DNA of 64,000 nucleotides from Bradyrhizobium erythrophlei (lineage in GTDB: Bacteria > Pseudomonadota > Alphaproteobacteria > Rhizobiales > Xanthobacteraceae): positions 2,170,001 to 2,234,000 of the forward strand of contig NZ_LT670849.1 of assembly GCF_900142985.1 (NCBI RefSeq). The letters are read 5' to 3'. Below, one piece after another: positions 48,286-58,045 of the stretch. The position numbers and the translations under genes are program-made. The notes under the pieces are model-generated. The model was not told where the DNA came from, did no database searches, and saw only the letters and a list, made by a program, of their open reading frames with translations. How positions within the stretch are numbered: position 1 is the first letter of the stretch; each line of letters begins with the position of its first letter.

Positions 48286-48891
48286 CTAGAGCCAGGGACG
48301 TTCGACGCTCTGCTTCTTCTCGTAGGCGTCGATCCTGTCCTTCTTCAACAGCGAAAGCTCGATCTCGTCATAGCCGTTGAGCAGACTCTCGCGCGAGAAT
48401 TCCGCGACGTCGAAGCGATCGACCTGCCCGTCCGGTCCGGTCACGGTTTGCGCGCGCAGATCGACGGTGATTTCGGCGCCGGGGAGTTCGGTCAGGAACT
48501 GGATCAGTTCGTGGACCCGCTTGGCGTTCAGCCGGACTGGCAACATGCCGTTCTTGAACATGTTGTTGTAGAAGATGTCGGCGAATGACGGCGCGATGAC
48601 GCAACGGATGCCGAAATCGAGCAGTGCCCAGGGCGCGTGCTCGCGGCTCGATCCGCAACCAAAGTTCTCACCAGCCACCAGGATCTTCGCCTTGCGGAAT
48701 GGTCCCTGATTCAGGACGAAGTCCGACCGCTCTTCGCCGTTTTCATTGTAGCGTCGTTCGGAGAACAGCGCCTTGCCAAGCCCGGCCCGCTTGATCGTCT
48801 TCAGGAACTGCTTGGGAATGATCGCGTCGGTATCTACGTTGGGAATTCCCATCGGGGCGGCCACGGCCGTCAGCTTCTCAAACTTCTCCAT
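48286..48891 (-). CDS. leuD: 3-isopropylmalate dehydratase small subunit homologue
   Basis: A 201-residue aconitase-fold swivel subunit. The signature [19 protein letters not shown], the [20 protein letters not shown] opening and the [18 protein letters not shown] block are complete. In leucine synthesis LeuD works with LeuC, which is not encoded here. Its start overlaps the end of the hydantoinase-like gene by 14 bases, so the two are coupled. It may be a second copy with another hydro-lyase role. Confidence 0.9.
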   Translation of the reverse strand: MEKFEKLTAVAAPMGIPNVDTDAIIPKQFLKTIKRAGLGKALFSERRYNENGEERSDFVLNQGPFRKAKILVAGENFGCGSSREHAPWALLDFGIRCVIAPSFADIFYNNMFKNGMLPVRLNAKRVHELIQFLTELPGAEITVDLRAQTVTGPDGQVDRFDVAEFSRESLLNGYDEIELSLLKKDRIDAYEKKQSVERPWL

Positions 48892-51064
48892 CCTCGCTCT
48901 CCTCTCGCATCTTCTCGCTCGACATCTTCTCGGCCGACACCGCTCGTCCCAGGCCGATCAGAACCAGCGGCGTGTCAGGCGCCACGCCCGAAAGTTCGCT
49001 ATCCACGATCTTGACCGCATTGGAATAACGGCTTTCGTCGGTCACGTCGATCAGGTGGCTATCATACAGCAAAACCGCCCCGAAAAAGGCATCGGCCGGG
49101 TCTTTAGGTCCGAACAGGTTCATCGATCGCAACGAATCCTGCCATTTTTCGACGGTCGTCCGATGCACCACCGCATGGCTGCGCTGCAAACGCACGTTTC
49201 CGCGCCGGTCGACAATCCGGAGCGAATGCCTCGAGCCGGCTGTCGGAGCGTAGACAAATGCGCCGGGGGTTTCGGCCACCAGTTCGATCTCGTCCTCCGA
49301 CTGCCGCAACGATCTGGCCGCGACACGACGGGCCTGCCGCTCCGAGACCGTTTCCGTTTCTCCGGAGCTGCGCAGCGCGGCGGCGCCGGTGGCGATCGCC
49401 CGGATCCTGCCGGTTTGGCGGTCGATCTCTATCGAGATGTCGACCGTCTTCGGGTCCGCCCCGAGTTTACCGATCGCCTCCAGGGTCTCGGCGCGAAGAT
49501 GGACGATGTCGTCGGACGACGGATCGGGGTTCACCCGTTCGACGACCTCGCGAACCATCGCCAGCGCGGCGCCGATCGAGGAAATGATCTCCGCATCCTT
49601 CGCAATCTCGAACCGCAGACCCAACTGATCCGCAACCGTCGGCAACAGGGCGCCGATGCCCCCACCCGTCCCGATCAGCACCTGCTGGTCCTCGTCGAGC
49701 TGATAGTCCTTGATCAGGGACAGGATGGTCGGCGTCACCTTGCCCGCCGCCGAGGCGAGCACTTCCTTCGCCAGCGAGATGACATCCTTTCCGACCACTG
49801 CGGCAAGCGGAGCGAAGGCCGCGCGAGCGGCTTCCGCTGGCGCGTAGCAATGCATCTCCGGATCGGTCAGCCCGGCGGCATTGGCGGCGCAGGTGGTCGT
49901 CAACGCAAAGCGGCCGTGCCGTTCGGTTTCGATCGCGACGAAATCGTCACCGTCGCCCGGCTTCGGCTCGAAGAAGACGACGCGCGCGTTCTCGAAGATC
50001 TCGGCGGGCGCGAAGCAGGCGTATCGGAGCCCGGCGATATGAGCGCTTCGCGGCCCGACCTCGCGCACCGAACCGTCAGCGATCCTGATCAAGCTGCCGC
50101 CCGCGACACCCAGCACGCGCACGTCAAGGGAACTGACATAGGTATCGTGCCCACCGACATTTGCATAGGCCACGACCGGACGGCCGGCCTTGACGATACC
50201 GAGGTTCGTCGATGTGCCGCCGACTTCGAAATAGATTCCGTCGGACATGCCGACATGCATCAACGAGCCCGCTACGCTCGCCGCCGGTCCCGACAGCATC
50301 GTCATGGCCGGCCGATGCCGCATTTCGCCGATGCTCATCACGCCGCCGTCGCCGCGCATGATCATCAGCGGCGCATCGATGCCGGCCTTTTTGATGCTCG
50401 TTTCGGTCAGGTTGGCGGTTGCGATCATCCGCGGCAGGATCGATGCATTGATCACCGCGGTGCGCGTTCTGGTCGTCAGCCCGTACAGCCGCGTCACCTC
50501 ATGCCCGCACGTCGTCGGAAGACCGAACCCGTCGCCGACCTCACGAACCAGTTCTTCGGTCGAGGTATTGTCGACGCCGAAGGCCGCCGACGCCACCAGC
50601 ACCTGGGCGCCCGCCGCGCGGAGCGCAGCCACGGCGTTCTCGACGACCTTGCGGTCGAGCCCGTCGCTCTGCAGGAATTGGTTGCAGGTCTGAAGCACGC
50701 GGCCCGGCGCGAGTTCGATCGGATCGATCTGAACCTGCGCTTGCGCGAGTTTCGCCGCCCTGGCGCCCGCCAGGCCCAGGATTCCGACCCTGGCAACATC
50801 GCCCTCCAGCAAGGCATTCGTCGCCTGCGTCGTGCTGTGGGCAAGAAGGACGACGTCGCCGGCGTCGATGCCGGCATCGCCCAGGACCCGTTTGAACACC
50901 TGGATGACGCCCGCCGCGACGCCGTCCGGATGATCATGGGTGGTATGAACGGACGAACGCCCGACGACGCTGCCGTCGATACTGTCGATCAAGGCGGCTT
51001 TTGTGAAAGTTCCTCCTACGTCGATTCCGATGCGATAGGATTTTTTGCTCAAGACCTCGTCCAT
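48878..51064 (-). CDS. Hydantoinase A/oxoprolinase family protein
   Basis: A 728-residue protein with the start at 51064 ([20 protein letters not shown]). The ASKHA ATPase fold is shown by [32 protein letters not shown] and [11 protein letters not shown]. The family includes hydantoinase HyuA, 5-oxoprolinase and acetone carboxylase beta subunits, and activates amide or carbonyl groups with ATP. No HyuB-like partner gene is adjacent. It shares a 14-base overlap with leuD. The substrate is unknown. Confidence 0.9.
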   Translation of the reverse strand: MDEVLSKKSYRIGIDVGGTFTKAALIDSIDGSVVGRSSVHTTHDHPDGVAAGVIQVFKRVLGDAGIDAGDVVLLAHSTTQATNALLEGDVARVGILGLAGARAAKLAQAQVQIDPIELAPGRVLQTCNQFLQSDGLDRKVVENAVAALRAAGAQVLVASAAFGVDNTSTEELVREVGDGFGLPTTCGHEVTRLYGLTTRTRTAVINASILPRMIATANLTETSIKKAGIDAPLMIMRGDGGVMSIGEMRHRPAMTMLSGPAASVAGSLMHVGMSDGIYFEVGGTSTNLGIVKAGRPVVAYANVGGHDTYVSSLDVRVLGVAGGSLIRIADGSVREVGPRSAHIAGLRYACFAPAEIFENARVVFFEPKPGDGDDFVAIETERHGRFALTTTCAANAAGLTDPEMHCYAPAEAARAAFAPLAAVVGKDVISLAKEVLASAAGKVTPTILSLIKDYQLDEDQQVLIGTGGGIGALLPTVADQLGLRFEIAKDAEIISSIGAALAMVREVVERVNPDPSSDDIVHLRAETLEAIGKLGADPKTVDISIEIDRQTGRIRAIATGAAALRSSGETETVSERQARRVAARSLRQSEDEIELVAETPGAFVYAPTAGSRHSLRIVDRRGNVRLQRSHAVVHRTTVEKWQDSLRSMNLFGPKDPADAFFGAVLLYDSHLIDVTDESRYSNAVKIVDSELSGVAPDTPLVLIGLGRAVSAEKMSSEKMREESEDGEV

Positions 51065-51258
51065 TCTCCATCCGGGCCTCCGGAAACAATCCACTAACTA
51101 GCTTAAAGTGAGGTCAACCCACAATCGCCGCACGGCGGGAGTGCATGCGCGATGCGCGCGTCTGGCTATTTCCGGCGCGTGGCGAAATCCTATATTGCCG
51201 CCGGTGGGCCGGATTCCCTCGCCCACCCAACCGCCGTTGACAGAGCCTGGAGCTCCGA

Positions 51259-52137
51259 ATGACTGACGAAACAGCGTATACGCCGCCCAAGGTCTGGAAA
51301 TGGATCGCCGAGAACGGCGGCAAGTTTGCCAGCACCAACCGGCCAATCGCGGGGTCAACTCACGAGCAGAAGTTGCCGGTCGGGCGCCATCCGTTCCAGC
51401 TTTATTCGCTGGCGACGCCGAACGGCCAGAAGATCACGATCATGTTCGAGGAGTTGCTGGCATCAGGTCATCGCGGGGCGGAATACGACGCCTGGCTGAT
51501 CAGGATCGACGGCGCACAATTCGGCTCGGGCTTCGTCGAGGTGAATCCGAACTCGAAAATTCCGGCGCTGCTGGATCGCAGCGGCGAGAAGCCGTTTCGA
51601 GTTTTCGAATCCGGCGCCATCCTGCTGCACCTGGCGGAGAAATTCGGAGCGTTCCTGCCGAAGGATACGCCAACGCGCGCCGAATGCCTGTCCTGGCTGT
51701 TCTGGCAGATGGGCAGCGCGCCCTATCTCGGCGGCGGCTTCGGGCATTTCTATGCCTATGCGCCGTTCAAGATCCAATACGCCATCGACCGTTTCGCGAT
51801 GGAGACCAAACGCCAGCTCGACGTGCTCGATCGGCGCCTCGCCGACAACGAGTATCTTGCGGGCGATCAATATACGATTGCCGATATAGCGGTGTTTCCC
51901 TGGTACGGCGGACTGGCGCAGGGACTGCTTTACAATGGCGGTGAATTCCTGTCGGTCCAGGACTACAAGAATGTGCAGCGCTGGACGGCAGCGATCGCGG
52001 GCCGGCCGGCCGTCAAGCGCGGCCGCATGGTCAATCGCGTATCGGGGGATCCCGCCAACCAACTGCGCGAGCGTCATGACGCGGCGGACTTCGAAACCCA
52101 GACGCAAGACAAGATCGGTGAAATGGTCAAAGCCTGA
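51259..52137 (+). CDS. Glutathione S-transferase, YghU/Ure2p-like (nu class)
   Basis: A 292-residue GST longer than the usual 200. The N-terminal extension (PPKVWKWIAENGGKFASTNR) and the TPNGQKITIMFEELL motif mark the YghU group, which binds two glutathiones and reduces organic peroxides and disulfides. The glutathione-binding VNPNSKIPALL and ESGAILLHLAEKFG are intact. It is divergent from the hydantoinase-like gene and separate from the beta-class GST at 25798. Confidence 0.93.
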   Translation: MTDETAYTPPKVWKWIAENGGKFASTNRPIAGSTHEQKLPVGRHPFQLYSLATPNGQKITIMFEELLASGHRGAEYDAWLIRIDGAQFGSGFVEVNPNSKIPALLDRSGEKPFRVFESGAILLHLAEKFGAFLPKDTPTRAECLSWLFWQMGSAPYLGGGFGHFYAYAPFKIQYAIDRFAMETKRQLDVLDRRLADNEYLAGDQYTIADIAVFPWYGGLAQGLLYNGGEFLSVQDYKNVQRWTAAIAGRPAVKRGRMVNRVSGDPANQLRERHDAADFETQTQDKIGEMVKA

Positions 52138-52188
52138 CCGCCTCCGCCCGTCTCGCGCCTGACGACTGTCGCGGTTTTTTTTCGGGAA

Positions 52189-52222
52189 CGTCGCCGAACA
52201 ACACTCCTGTCGTTCGGCGACG
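52189..52222. terminator. Hairpin between convergent GST and single-heme protein genes
   Basis: CGTCGCCGAAC (52189-52199) pairs perfectly with its inverse at 52212-52222 with a 12-base loop. It lacks an adjoining U-run on either strand, though a T-run occurs just upstream at 52175-52182. The place between convergent genes fits transcript end protection. Confidence 0.45.
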
Positions 52223-52292
52223 CTGCATGCTGCTAGTTAGCTCGCGGTCCAAAAAACTTCCGGGCAATGAGCTTCCCGACCAGAACCGCCGA

Positions 52293-53960
52293 TTATTGCG
52301 TCGGACAATGATTGGCGGAGGTCGCCGGGCTAATTCCAAGCGCTTTCTTCATGAAAGCCTCCCTGAAATCCAGCAGGCACTCAACCGTCAGCGAGATCGC
52401 ATAGCGCTTGCCCCCGCCGACAATGGCGGGCTGAAGGTCGGAGGTTTTCTCCGACTGCTGTGTAAACGGCATCGCGGGGTGGGTCGAATCGCCCTTGCTC
52501 TTGTCCGGCCAGATCGCCTTTCCGCCCAAGCCGTGATCGTTGTTGCTGAATTGATGGCAACCGGCGCAGGTCTGCGTACGCAGCCTGCTCACCACATTCA
52601 AGGTGGTCAGTGGCGAGCGCAGCAGCGAGAGGGACGCGGCGATGTTGGCCTGAATGACAGGGTTTTCCTTGTTCCCGGGAGCGTAAGCTGCCAGCACGTC
52701 GCCAAGGTCGGCCTGCCCTTCATCGCTCTCGAAGGAATTGACGCCCTGGCCGCTCGTGCCGAAGCCGATGGAATTGACGTCGTCAACACCGCTCGCAGGA
52801 CCCGCGCCCCCGAGCAGCTCTTTCATTTGAGCCCGTATATCCTGATTCAAGGCGCCGATGCGGATGTCGGTAGAGCCGGCGGCAAAGAGGCTGTTTCCGG
52901 GATTCGTCTTCACCGAGTCCGGGATGATGGTCAAAGTCCCGTTGTTCAGGAACGTCTTGAATTCACGCAACGTCCAGTCGAAAGGCGGCGCCGGCAGCCT
53001 CACATCCTTGTCGTTGAGCATGAACTGGTTTGATCGGATCTGGCCCGTGCCCAAGGCGTAATGGGTGACGTCGACAATGGGCCCAACGCTGCTCGCCGGC
53101 AGACCTTCCAGATAGAAATCGTGAAGCCGCTTGCCCCGCTCCACCGCGTTGATCGTCTCGTCCGAGAGGCCGTGCCAGAACTCCAGAATGGGACGACAGC
53201 CGTTCAGCCCCTCCGCCGGCTTCGGATTCGGCACTCTGGCTTCAAAGATGATCAGATTGCGGTTCAGTGGATCCGACTTGCCCGAATTCCTGGCAAAGAC
53301 GATGCGGTATTCGCCGCAATCTCCCGGCGGGCTGACGAGATCGAAGCGATTGCTGAAGGCGATCGCGCTATAGGCAGCCGGGTTGGTGTCGGCTTCGTTG
53401 GTGAACGGATCACTGCTGGCCTCGTTCACTTCAAGCCGCGGACAACGATAGGGAAACGAGTTGAGCATCGACAAGGACGTGAATGTGGAGACGCCTGAGG
53501 CTGGAACGGGCGCAGCATCGTCGTCGCAATGCGGACCGAGCCCGAGGCCAGGGCGCTGACCTGCGCTGTCCCACCACTGATGAAACAGCAGTTGCTTGGT
53601 CAGCAGCGGATCGCCGCTTTGGCTGACGAGCTTGTCCATCACTTCGGAGAACTTGATCTGACTGACGGTATCGACGTCTGAAACGAAGATGGAGAGATGC
53701 CTGTTCAGCGGAAGAGATGGCCGACTTGTCCCCAAGCTTGGTACCTGGCTCAGTTTCACGCTGCCCCGTTCCGGATGGTGCTGCGGCGCACTGGAACGAA
53801 GCGACTCGACCTTGAAAGTGACAACGTTTGAACCGCCTGGTCCGACGCTCTGCGCCTGGGCAGTGGCCAACGCTCCGCCTGAAATCGCCAAAGTCAGACC
53901 GAAAGCGACTCGGGCTTTCAGCTGTGCGAATAGCCCTACGTTTTGGATGCCATGTTGCAT
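52293..53960 (-). CDS. Exported single-CxxCH protein of unknown function
   Basis: A 555-residue protein with the start at 53960 (MQHGIQNVGLFAQLKARVAF), preceded by GGAGG, and a signal peptide ending ATAQAQS. One heme c-type motif, CAGCH, lies at residues 465-469 in TQTCAGCHQFSNNDHG. The rest has no named domain; recurring blocks include RFDLVSPPGDCGEYRIVFAR and LEFWHGLSDET. If a heme is attached it would be a periplasmic electron-transfer or enzymatic protein. A longer frame back to 54116 has no good start. Confidence 0.75.
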   Translation of the reverse strand: MQHGIQNVGLFAQLKARVAFGLTLAISGGALATAQAQSVGPGGSNVVTFKVESLRSSAPQHHPERGSVKLSQVPSLGTSRPSLPLNRHLSIFVSDVDTVSQIKFSEVMDKLVSQSGDPLLTKQLLFHQWWDSAGQRPGLGLGPHCDDDAAPVPASGVSTFTSLSMLNSFPYRCPRLEVNEASSDPFTNEADTNPAAYSAIAFSNRFDLVSPPGDCGEYRIVFARNSGKSDPLNRNLIIFEARVPNPKPAEGLNGCRPILEFWHGLSDETINAVERGKRLHDFYLEGLPASSVGPIVDVTHYALGTGQIRSNQFMLNDKDVRLPAPPFDWTLREFKTFLNNGTLTIIPDSVKTNPGNSLFAAGSTDIRIGALNQDIRAQMKELLGGAGPASGVDDVNSIGFGTSGQGVNSFESDEGQADLGDVLAAYAPGNKENPVIQANIAASLSLLRSPLTTLNVVSRLRTQTCAGCHQFSNNDHGLGGKAIWPDKSKGDSTHPAMPFTQQSEKTSDLQPAIVGGGKRYAISLTVECLLDFREAFMKKALGISPATSANHCPTQ

Positions 53961-54237
53961 TTCAGTCCTCCGTGCTTGTGGGAAAGACCGCGCTGGGCAA
54001 ATAAGTAAGATGAGTACGACCAAGCGTACAACCGAAGGTCTAGTGAGACTGTGATCTGGCTGACAGGCGCCGAGGAATTTTTCGGCGTTCCTCATTCTCC
54101 GAGGCCGACCAGACATTCGCGCGCTTCACTTGGCGAGAAAAAACAGCGCACCGCTTCGAACGGAAAGCGGGTGGCCCCCGCGCCAGAAAAACGCGATCGG
54201 TATCCTCGGAGCGCAAGTTGGACGCGCGAGGAACGAA

Positions 54238-55203
54238 ATGACGGCGAGATCGCAAGCTGCACGTTTTCAACCAGAGGCGTCGGTTGAGGCTGATCCGCGC
54301 TGGGCCCGCGTTCTGTCGCGTGACCGATCGGCTGACGGCCAATTCTGGTATTCGGTTGCGACCACAGGGGTCTATTGCCGGCCTTCGTGTCCTTCGCGAG
54401 CGGCAAACCCCCGAAACGTCGGCCTTCACGGTTCGCTGGCGGAGGCGAAAGCGACCGGCTTTCGGCCGTGCAAGCGCTGCAATCCGGACGGTCCGTCAGC
54501 CGACATCGAGAACGCCGCCATCGTCGCCCGGGCCTGCCGCATGATCGAGGAAAGTGAAGAAGTCCCGACCTTGGCCGATCTCGCGCAGGCGGCAGGCTTA
54601 AGCACCGGCTACTTCCACCGCCTGTTCAAAAGCGTGACAGGCCTGACGCCGAAGGATTATGCCGAGGCCCATCAGGCTTCCCGCGTCCGCGACGGGCTCG
54701 CGAAGGGACACAGCGTCACGGAGACCATGTACGGCGCGGGATTCAATTCCAGCGGAAGATTTTACGAAAAATCCAGGAACATGCTCGGCATGACGCCCAC
54801 GCAATATCGCGCGGGAGGAGCAAACGAAGACATCCGTTTCGCCGTAGGGCAATCCTCGCTGGGCGCCATACTGGTGGCGTCCAGCGACAAGGGCGTGGTA
54901 TCGATCCTGATCGGTGACGATCCGGATGAACTCGTGCGTGATCTGCGGAATCGCTTTCCGAAAGCGCGGCTGGTCGGCGGCGACAAGGAATATGAGTCAT
55001 TGGTCGTTCGTGTCGTTGGGTTTGTCGAGACACCGCAAATCGGCCTGAACCTTCCTCTCGACGTGCGCGGCACCGCATTTCAGCGGCGCGTGTGGCGGGC
55101 CCTCCAGGATATCCCGGTTGGCCAAACCTCCTCCCATTCCGAAATCGCTTGCACAATCGGCGCGCCGAATGCCGTTCGCGCCGTGGCAGTGGTCCGATTC
55201 TAA
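54238..55203 (+). pseudogene. ada: Truncated Ada-type methyltransferase/regulator
   Basis: A 321-residue Ada homologue cut short. The N-terminal methyl-phosphotriester domain has its four zinc-site cysteines (C47, C51, C78, C81; VYCRPSCPSRAANPRNV). The AraC-type HTH follows (SKSVTGLTPKDYAEAHQAS region), then the start of the O6-methylguanine methyltransferase domain. The reading frame ends with APNAVRAVA then VVRF-stop, just before the active-site PCHR that intact Ada has. A half palindrome (55188-55216) supplies the novel end. DNA repair of O6-methylguanine should be lost; promoter-sensing could remain. Confidence 0.85.
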
Positions 55204-55216
55204 CATTCGCATCCCG
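55188..55216 (+). repeat. AGTGG repeat, half copy E inside ada
   Basis: AGTGGTCC then ATTCTAACATTCGCATCCCG, differing at one base from the left 29 bases of copy A (5827-5855). No matching right arm is found downstream to 55475. It provides the TAA stop (55201-55203) that ends the truncated ada frame. Confidence 0.85.
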
Positions 55217-55230
55217 CCCGATACGTTTCT

Positions 55231-55300
55231 CGATTGCAAAGCAAAAAGCGGAGTGTGACGCGGCCTGGATGCCAACACTCCGCTTTTTGCTTACGAATCG
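55231..55300. repeat. Long perfect inverted repeat downstream of ada
   Basis: AAGCAAAAAGCGGAGTGT (55239-55256) and its exact inverse at 55275-55292 form an 18-base-pair stem with an 18-base loop. CGATT outside each arm extends the symmetry to 55231-55300. The stem contains AAAAA/TTTTT rather than ending in a U-run. It may be the core of an insertion-derived element or an unusual terminator. Confidence 0.8.
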
Positions 55301-55331
55301 AAGGCACGGCACGCCGCCTGTTTGTGTCGCT

Positions 55332-55365
55332 CGGCGCGTGAAGATTTGCGGCGCGTGAAGATTTG
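55332..55365. repeat. 17-base perfect tandem duplication
   Basis: CGGCGCGTGAAGATTTG occurs twice, end to end, at 55332-55348 and 55349-55365. It lies in the gene-free remnant after the truncated ada gene, suggesting local rearrangement. Confidence 0.85.
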
Positions 55366-55475
55366 GATACGCGGACAAGAAACGGAGCGTGGCTGGCAAG
55401 GTCGTTTGTCTAGTCTCTCGGGCGGAAGCTCGATGCTTCCTCTGACAAAATCGGAACAAACAGAGAGATCAAGAC

Positions 55476-55937
55476 ATGGCGAAGGAAGATGATAACAAGG
55501 CGGTTGTCGGCCGCTGGTTCACCGAATTCTGGGGCAAGACGTTCAATCCCGGTGTCATCGACGACCTCGCGGCCCCGGACATGCTGCAGAAGTATTCGCT
55601 GCACGAACCCCGCCGCGGTCGGGCCCAGATCAAGGCGGCCATCACCGACTTCCGCGCCGCATTCCCCGATCTCAACTTCTGGGGTACGGCGGACCTGATC
55701 GCCGAAGGCGATTATGTAGTCGGTCAGTGGGAAGGTGGCGGCACACACACCGGCGCGGCATTCTCCGATCTTCTGGCGGGGAGCCTGCCAGCCGCAACGG
55801 GCCGCAAGCTGCAATTCACCGGGACAACCGTCCTGAAGGTGATCAACGGCAAGATCGTCGAGGAAATCGGACTCGACGATGGCGTGGCGGCGCTGACGCA
55901 GCTCGGCCTCATCACGCATCCTGCGATGCCTTCCTGA
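55476..55937 (+). CDS. SnoaL-like ester cyclase family protein
   Basis: A 153-residue SnoaL/NTF2-fold protein. The opening AKEDDNKAVVGRWFTEFWGK and EIKAAITDFRAAFPDLNFWG-like middle are typical of the ester cyclase/polyketide cyclase group. Family members catalyse aldol-type ring closure or bind small ligands; the substrate here is unknown. It follows the repeat region after ada and is followed by a 13-base-pair hairpin. Confidence 0.85.
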   Translation: MAKEDDNKAVVGRWFTEFWGKTFNPGVIDDLAAPDMLQKYSLHEPRRGRAQIKAAITDFRAAFPDLNFWGTADLIAEGDYVVGQWEGGGTHTGAAFSDLLAGSLPAATGRKLQFTGTTVLKVINGKIVEEIGLDDGVAALTQLGLITHPAMPS

Positions 55938-56000
55938 GGGCGCGGCTGGTCATGCCGGATGGCTTGATCGGTCTCGACGGCGCCATCACAGTAGAATATG

Positions 56001-56030
56001 TGAGGCGGCTCTCCCCGGAGAGCCGCCTCA
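56001..56030 (+). terminator. Hairpin after the SnoaL-like gene
   Basis: TGAGGCGGCTCTC (56001-56013) and its exact inverse at 56018-56030 form a 13-base-pair stem with a 4-base loop. Only a weak T content follows. Likely a transcript end, 64 bases after the stop codon. Confidence 0.6.
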
Positions 56031-56151
56031 TCATGCGTGACTGGAGCGATCGACCGCCACCCGATTCTGATCGAGTAGCGTCTCCCTGAACGGAATTGAA
56101 GGTTGTGCTAGAATTCCTGATTCTGATTGATCAATTGGGAAGCCGGACACT

Positions 56152-56619
56152 TTGAAAGCAAAAAAATCCGACACAGCATGGCGACACGCCAATATTGGCC
56201 GCCTTCTCAACAATGCGCTGCGCCGTTTTGAAGCCCGCGTTCTCGAACTCATGAACGAACGCGGGCATGCGGAGACGCGGATCGCCCTGCTCAGCCTGAC
56301 GAGAAATCTTGACGTCGAGGGAACGCGCCTGACCGAACTCGCCAGGCGCGCTTCGATGAGCAAGCAGGCCATGGGCGAGCTGGTCGACCAATGCAGCGAG
56401 CTCGGACTGGTCGATCGCATGGCCGACCCGGCCGACGGTCGTGCCCGGATCGTCAAATTCACGCGTGCAGGTCTCGTCTGGTTGAACGCCTTTCGTGACG
56501 CGGTAGACGTTGCCGAGCGCGAGATGCGTGCCGAACTCGGCAAGGCAACCATGGACACAATCCTGAAAGGGCTCGTGGCTTACGGCGCGAAGTTCGATAC
56601 CCTTAACGATGAGACATAG
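56152..56619 (+). CDS. MarR-family transcriptional regulator
   Basis: A 155-residue MarR regulator read from a TTG at 56152. The winged-helix core is LTELARRASMSKQAMGELVD, with the wing MADPADGRARIVKFTRAG. It lies 130 bases upstream of the MFS gene; between them is a site shared with the promoter of the monooxygenase at 60895. It is therefore the likely regulator of the nearby genes. Confidence 0.85.
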   Translation: MKAKKSDTAWRHANIGRLLNNALRRFEARVLELMNERGHAETRIALLSLTRNLDVEGTRLTELARRASMSKQAMGELVDQCSELGLVDRMADPADGRARIVKFTRAGLVWLNAFRDAVDVAEREMRAELGKATMDTILKGLVAYGAKFDTLNDET

Positions 56620-56643
56620 TCTGCGTCTGCCGGATTGGTCGGC

Positions 56644-56666
56644 TTGACGAATTAGTCAGGTTACCT
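56644..56666 (+). promoter_or_regulatory. Shared MarR-type site upstream of the MFS gene
   Basis: TTGAC-N6-GTCAGGT-N-ACCT. It contains the dyad TGAC-GAATTA-GTCA. 20 of its 23 bases match the site at 60814-60836. It overlaps a plausible -35 box (TTGACG), so a bound repressor would block transcription of the MFS gene 84 bases downstream. Confidence 0.65.
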
Positions 56667-56749
56667 CACCATCATGTGCACCAGCCTCGACCAAGAATCG
56701 GAGATGCCGCCATACGGCTCCCAAAACCGGTAGATCAGGGGAGGAACAC

Positions 56750-58045
56750 GTGGCGAGCGATGGAACGATTGCCGAAGTGCGCCTTCCCTCGAACTCGCGT
56801 CGCCGTATCCTGGCGGCCGGCGCCATCGGAACCGCCATCGAGCAGTATGATTTCTTCATCTATGGCCTGATCGGGCCGCTGGTTTTCGAACAACTGTTCT
56901 TCCCGAAGTTCGATCAGCTGACGGCGACCCTTGCGGTATTCGCGACATTTGCCGTCGGCTTTCTGGCGCGCCCGCTCGGCGGTTTGGTCTTCGGCCATTT
57001 CGGCGACCGCTCCGGCCGCAAATCCGTCCTGCTGTGCACGCTGATCCTGATGGGATTGGCGACCACGTTGATCGGGATCTTGCCGAGTTACGCCAGCGCG
57101 GGCTGGATCGCTACGGTCGCGCTTGTCGTTCTGCGTTTCATTCAGGGTTTTGCCGTCGGCGGCGAGTGGACTGCGGCCAGTCTGATGGTGCTTGAAACCT
57201 CGCCGGATGACCAACGCGGATTTTCAGCCGCGGTGATTCAGGCCGCCGGGCCGGTCGGCGTGGTACTCGCGTCGCTTTCGGCAGTGTTAGTTTCGCGCCT
57301 TCCGGAAGCCGACCTGCTGTCGTGGGGCTGGCGCGTGCCGTTCCTCGTCAGCGCAATCCTCGTGATTGTCGGCATCTATATGCGATTGCGCATCGAGGAG
57401 AGCTCGGCGTTCCTTCAGGTGTCAGAAGTCGCAAAGGTGCCTGCTTTCGAGGCGCTCCAGTCGCATTGGCGCCCGATCATCGTCGTGCTCTTCGCCGAAA
57501 TTGCGCAGACGGCGTACTTTTATCTGACGGCAATCTTCACCATCTCATTCGCGACGCGCCAGCTCGGCGTTGCGAAGGACGTGATTACCCAGGCCGTGCT
57601 GCTCGCAAATCTCGTCGCTCTCGTCACGATGCCGGTCATCGGCGCCTGGTCGGACAGGGTGGGACGGAAATGGCTTTTCGTGACCGGCGTCGTGCTCGCG
57701 GCGATATCGATGTTCGCCTTCTACCACATGGTGGCGACCCGCGAGACGCTGCTTGTAACCACGGCTGTGGTGCTCGCGGCCGGGATCATTCACCCGCTGA
57801 TGTTCGCAACCGAGGGAAGTTATTTCCCCGAGTTGTTTCCCACGCGGGTCCGCTTTACCGCGGTTTCGATTGGCAAGCAGCTCGGAGTGGTGCTTGGCGG
57901 TGGAATTGCGCCACTGGTGGCCACCAGTCTCTTTGCAGGGACCGGCACCACGGCTGCGATCACCGCATACTATGTTGCCCTCGCGTTCGCCGCGCTGATC
58001 GCACTCAGCTTCGTCAGGGACACCAGCAAATCACGCCTGCTGTGA
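56750..58045 (+). CDS. MFS transporter, metabolite:H+ symporter type
   Basis: A 431-residue, 12-helix MFS protein with a GTG start at 56750. The opening AIGTAIEQYDFFIYGLIGPL and the loop GGLVFGHFGDRSGRKSVLL are characteristic of the MHS group (ShiA, ProP, alpha-ketoglutarate and dicarboxylate permeases). Also typical is RFIQGFAVGGEWTAASLMV. The substrate is an organic acid or betaine-like molecule, not identifiable further. It is probably controlled by the MarR gene upstream. Confidence 0.92.
   Translation: MASDGTIAEVRLPSNSRRRILAAGAIGTAIEQYDFFIYGLIGPLVFEQLFFPKFDQLTATLAVFATFAVGFLARPLGGLVFGHFGDRSGRKSVLLCTLILMGLATTLIGILPSYASAGWIATVALVVLRFIQGFAVGGEWTAASLMVLETSPDDQRGFSAAVIQAAGPVGVVLASLSAVLVSRLPEADLLSWGWRVPFLVSAILVIVGIYMRLRIEESSAFLQVSEVAKVPAFEALQSHWRPIIVVLFAEIAQTAYFYLTAIFTISFATRQLGVAKDVITQAVLLANLVALVTMPVIGAWSDRVGRKWLFVTGVVLAAISMFAFYHMVATRETLLVTTAVVLAAGIIHPLMFATEGSYFPELFPTRVRFTAVSIGKQLGVVLGGGIAPLVATSLFAGTGTTAAITAYYVALAFAALIALSFVRDTSKSRLL

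Noticed and set aside
48773..51097. 774-codon plus-strand frame
   Set aside because: Antisense shadow of the hydantoinase-like gene. Low-complexity Arg/Asp/Gly content, no ribosome-binding site of note.
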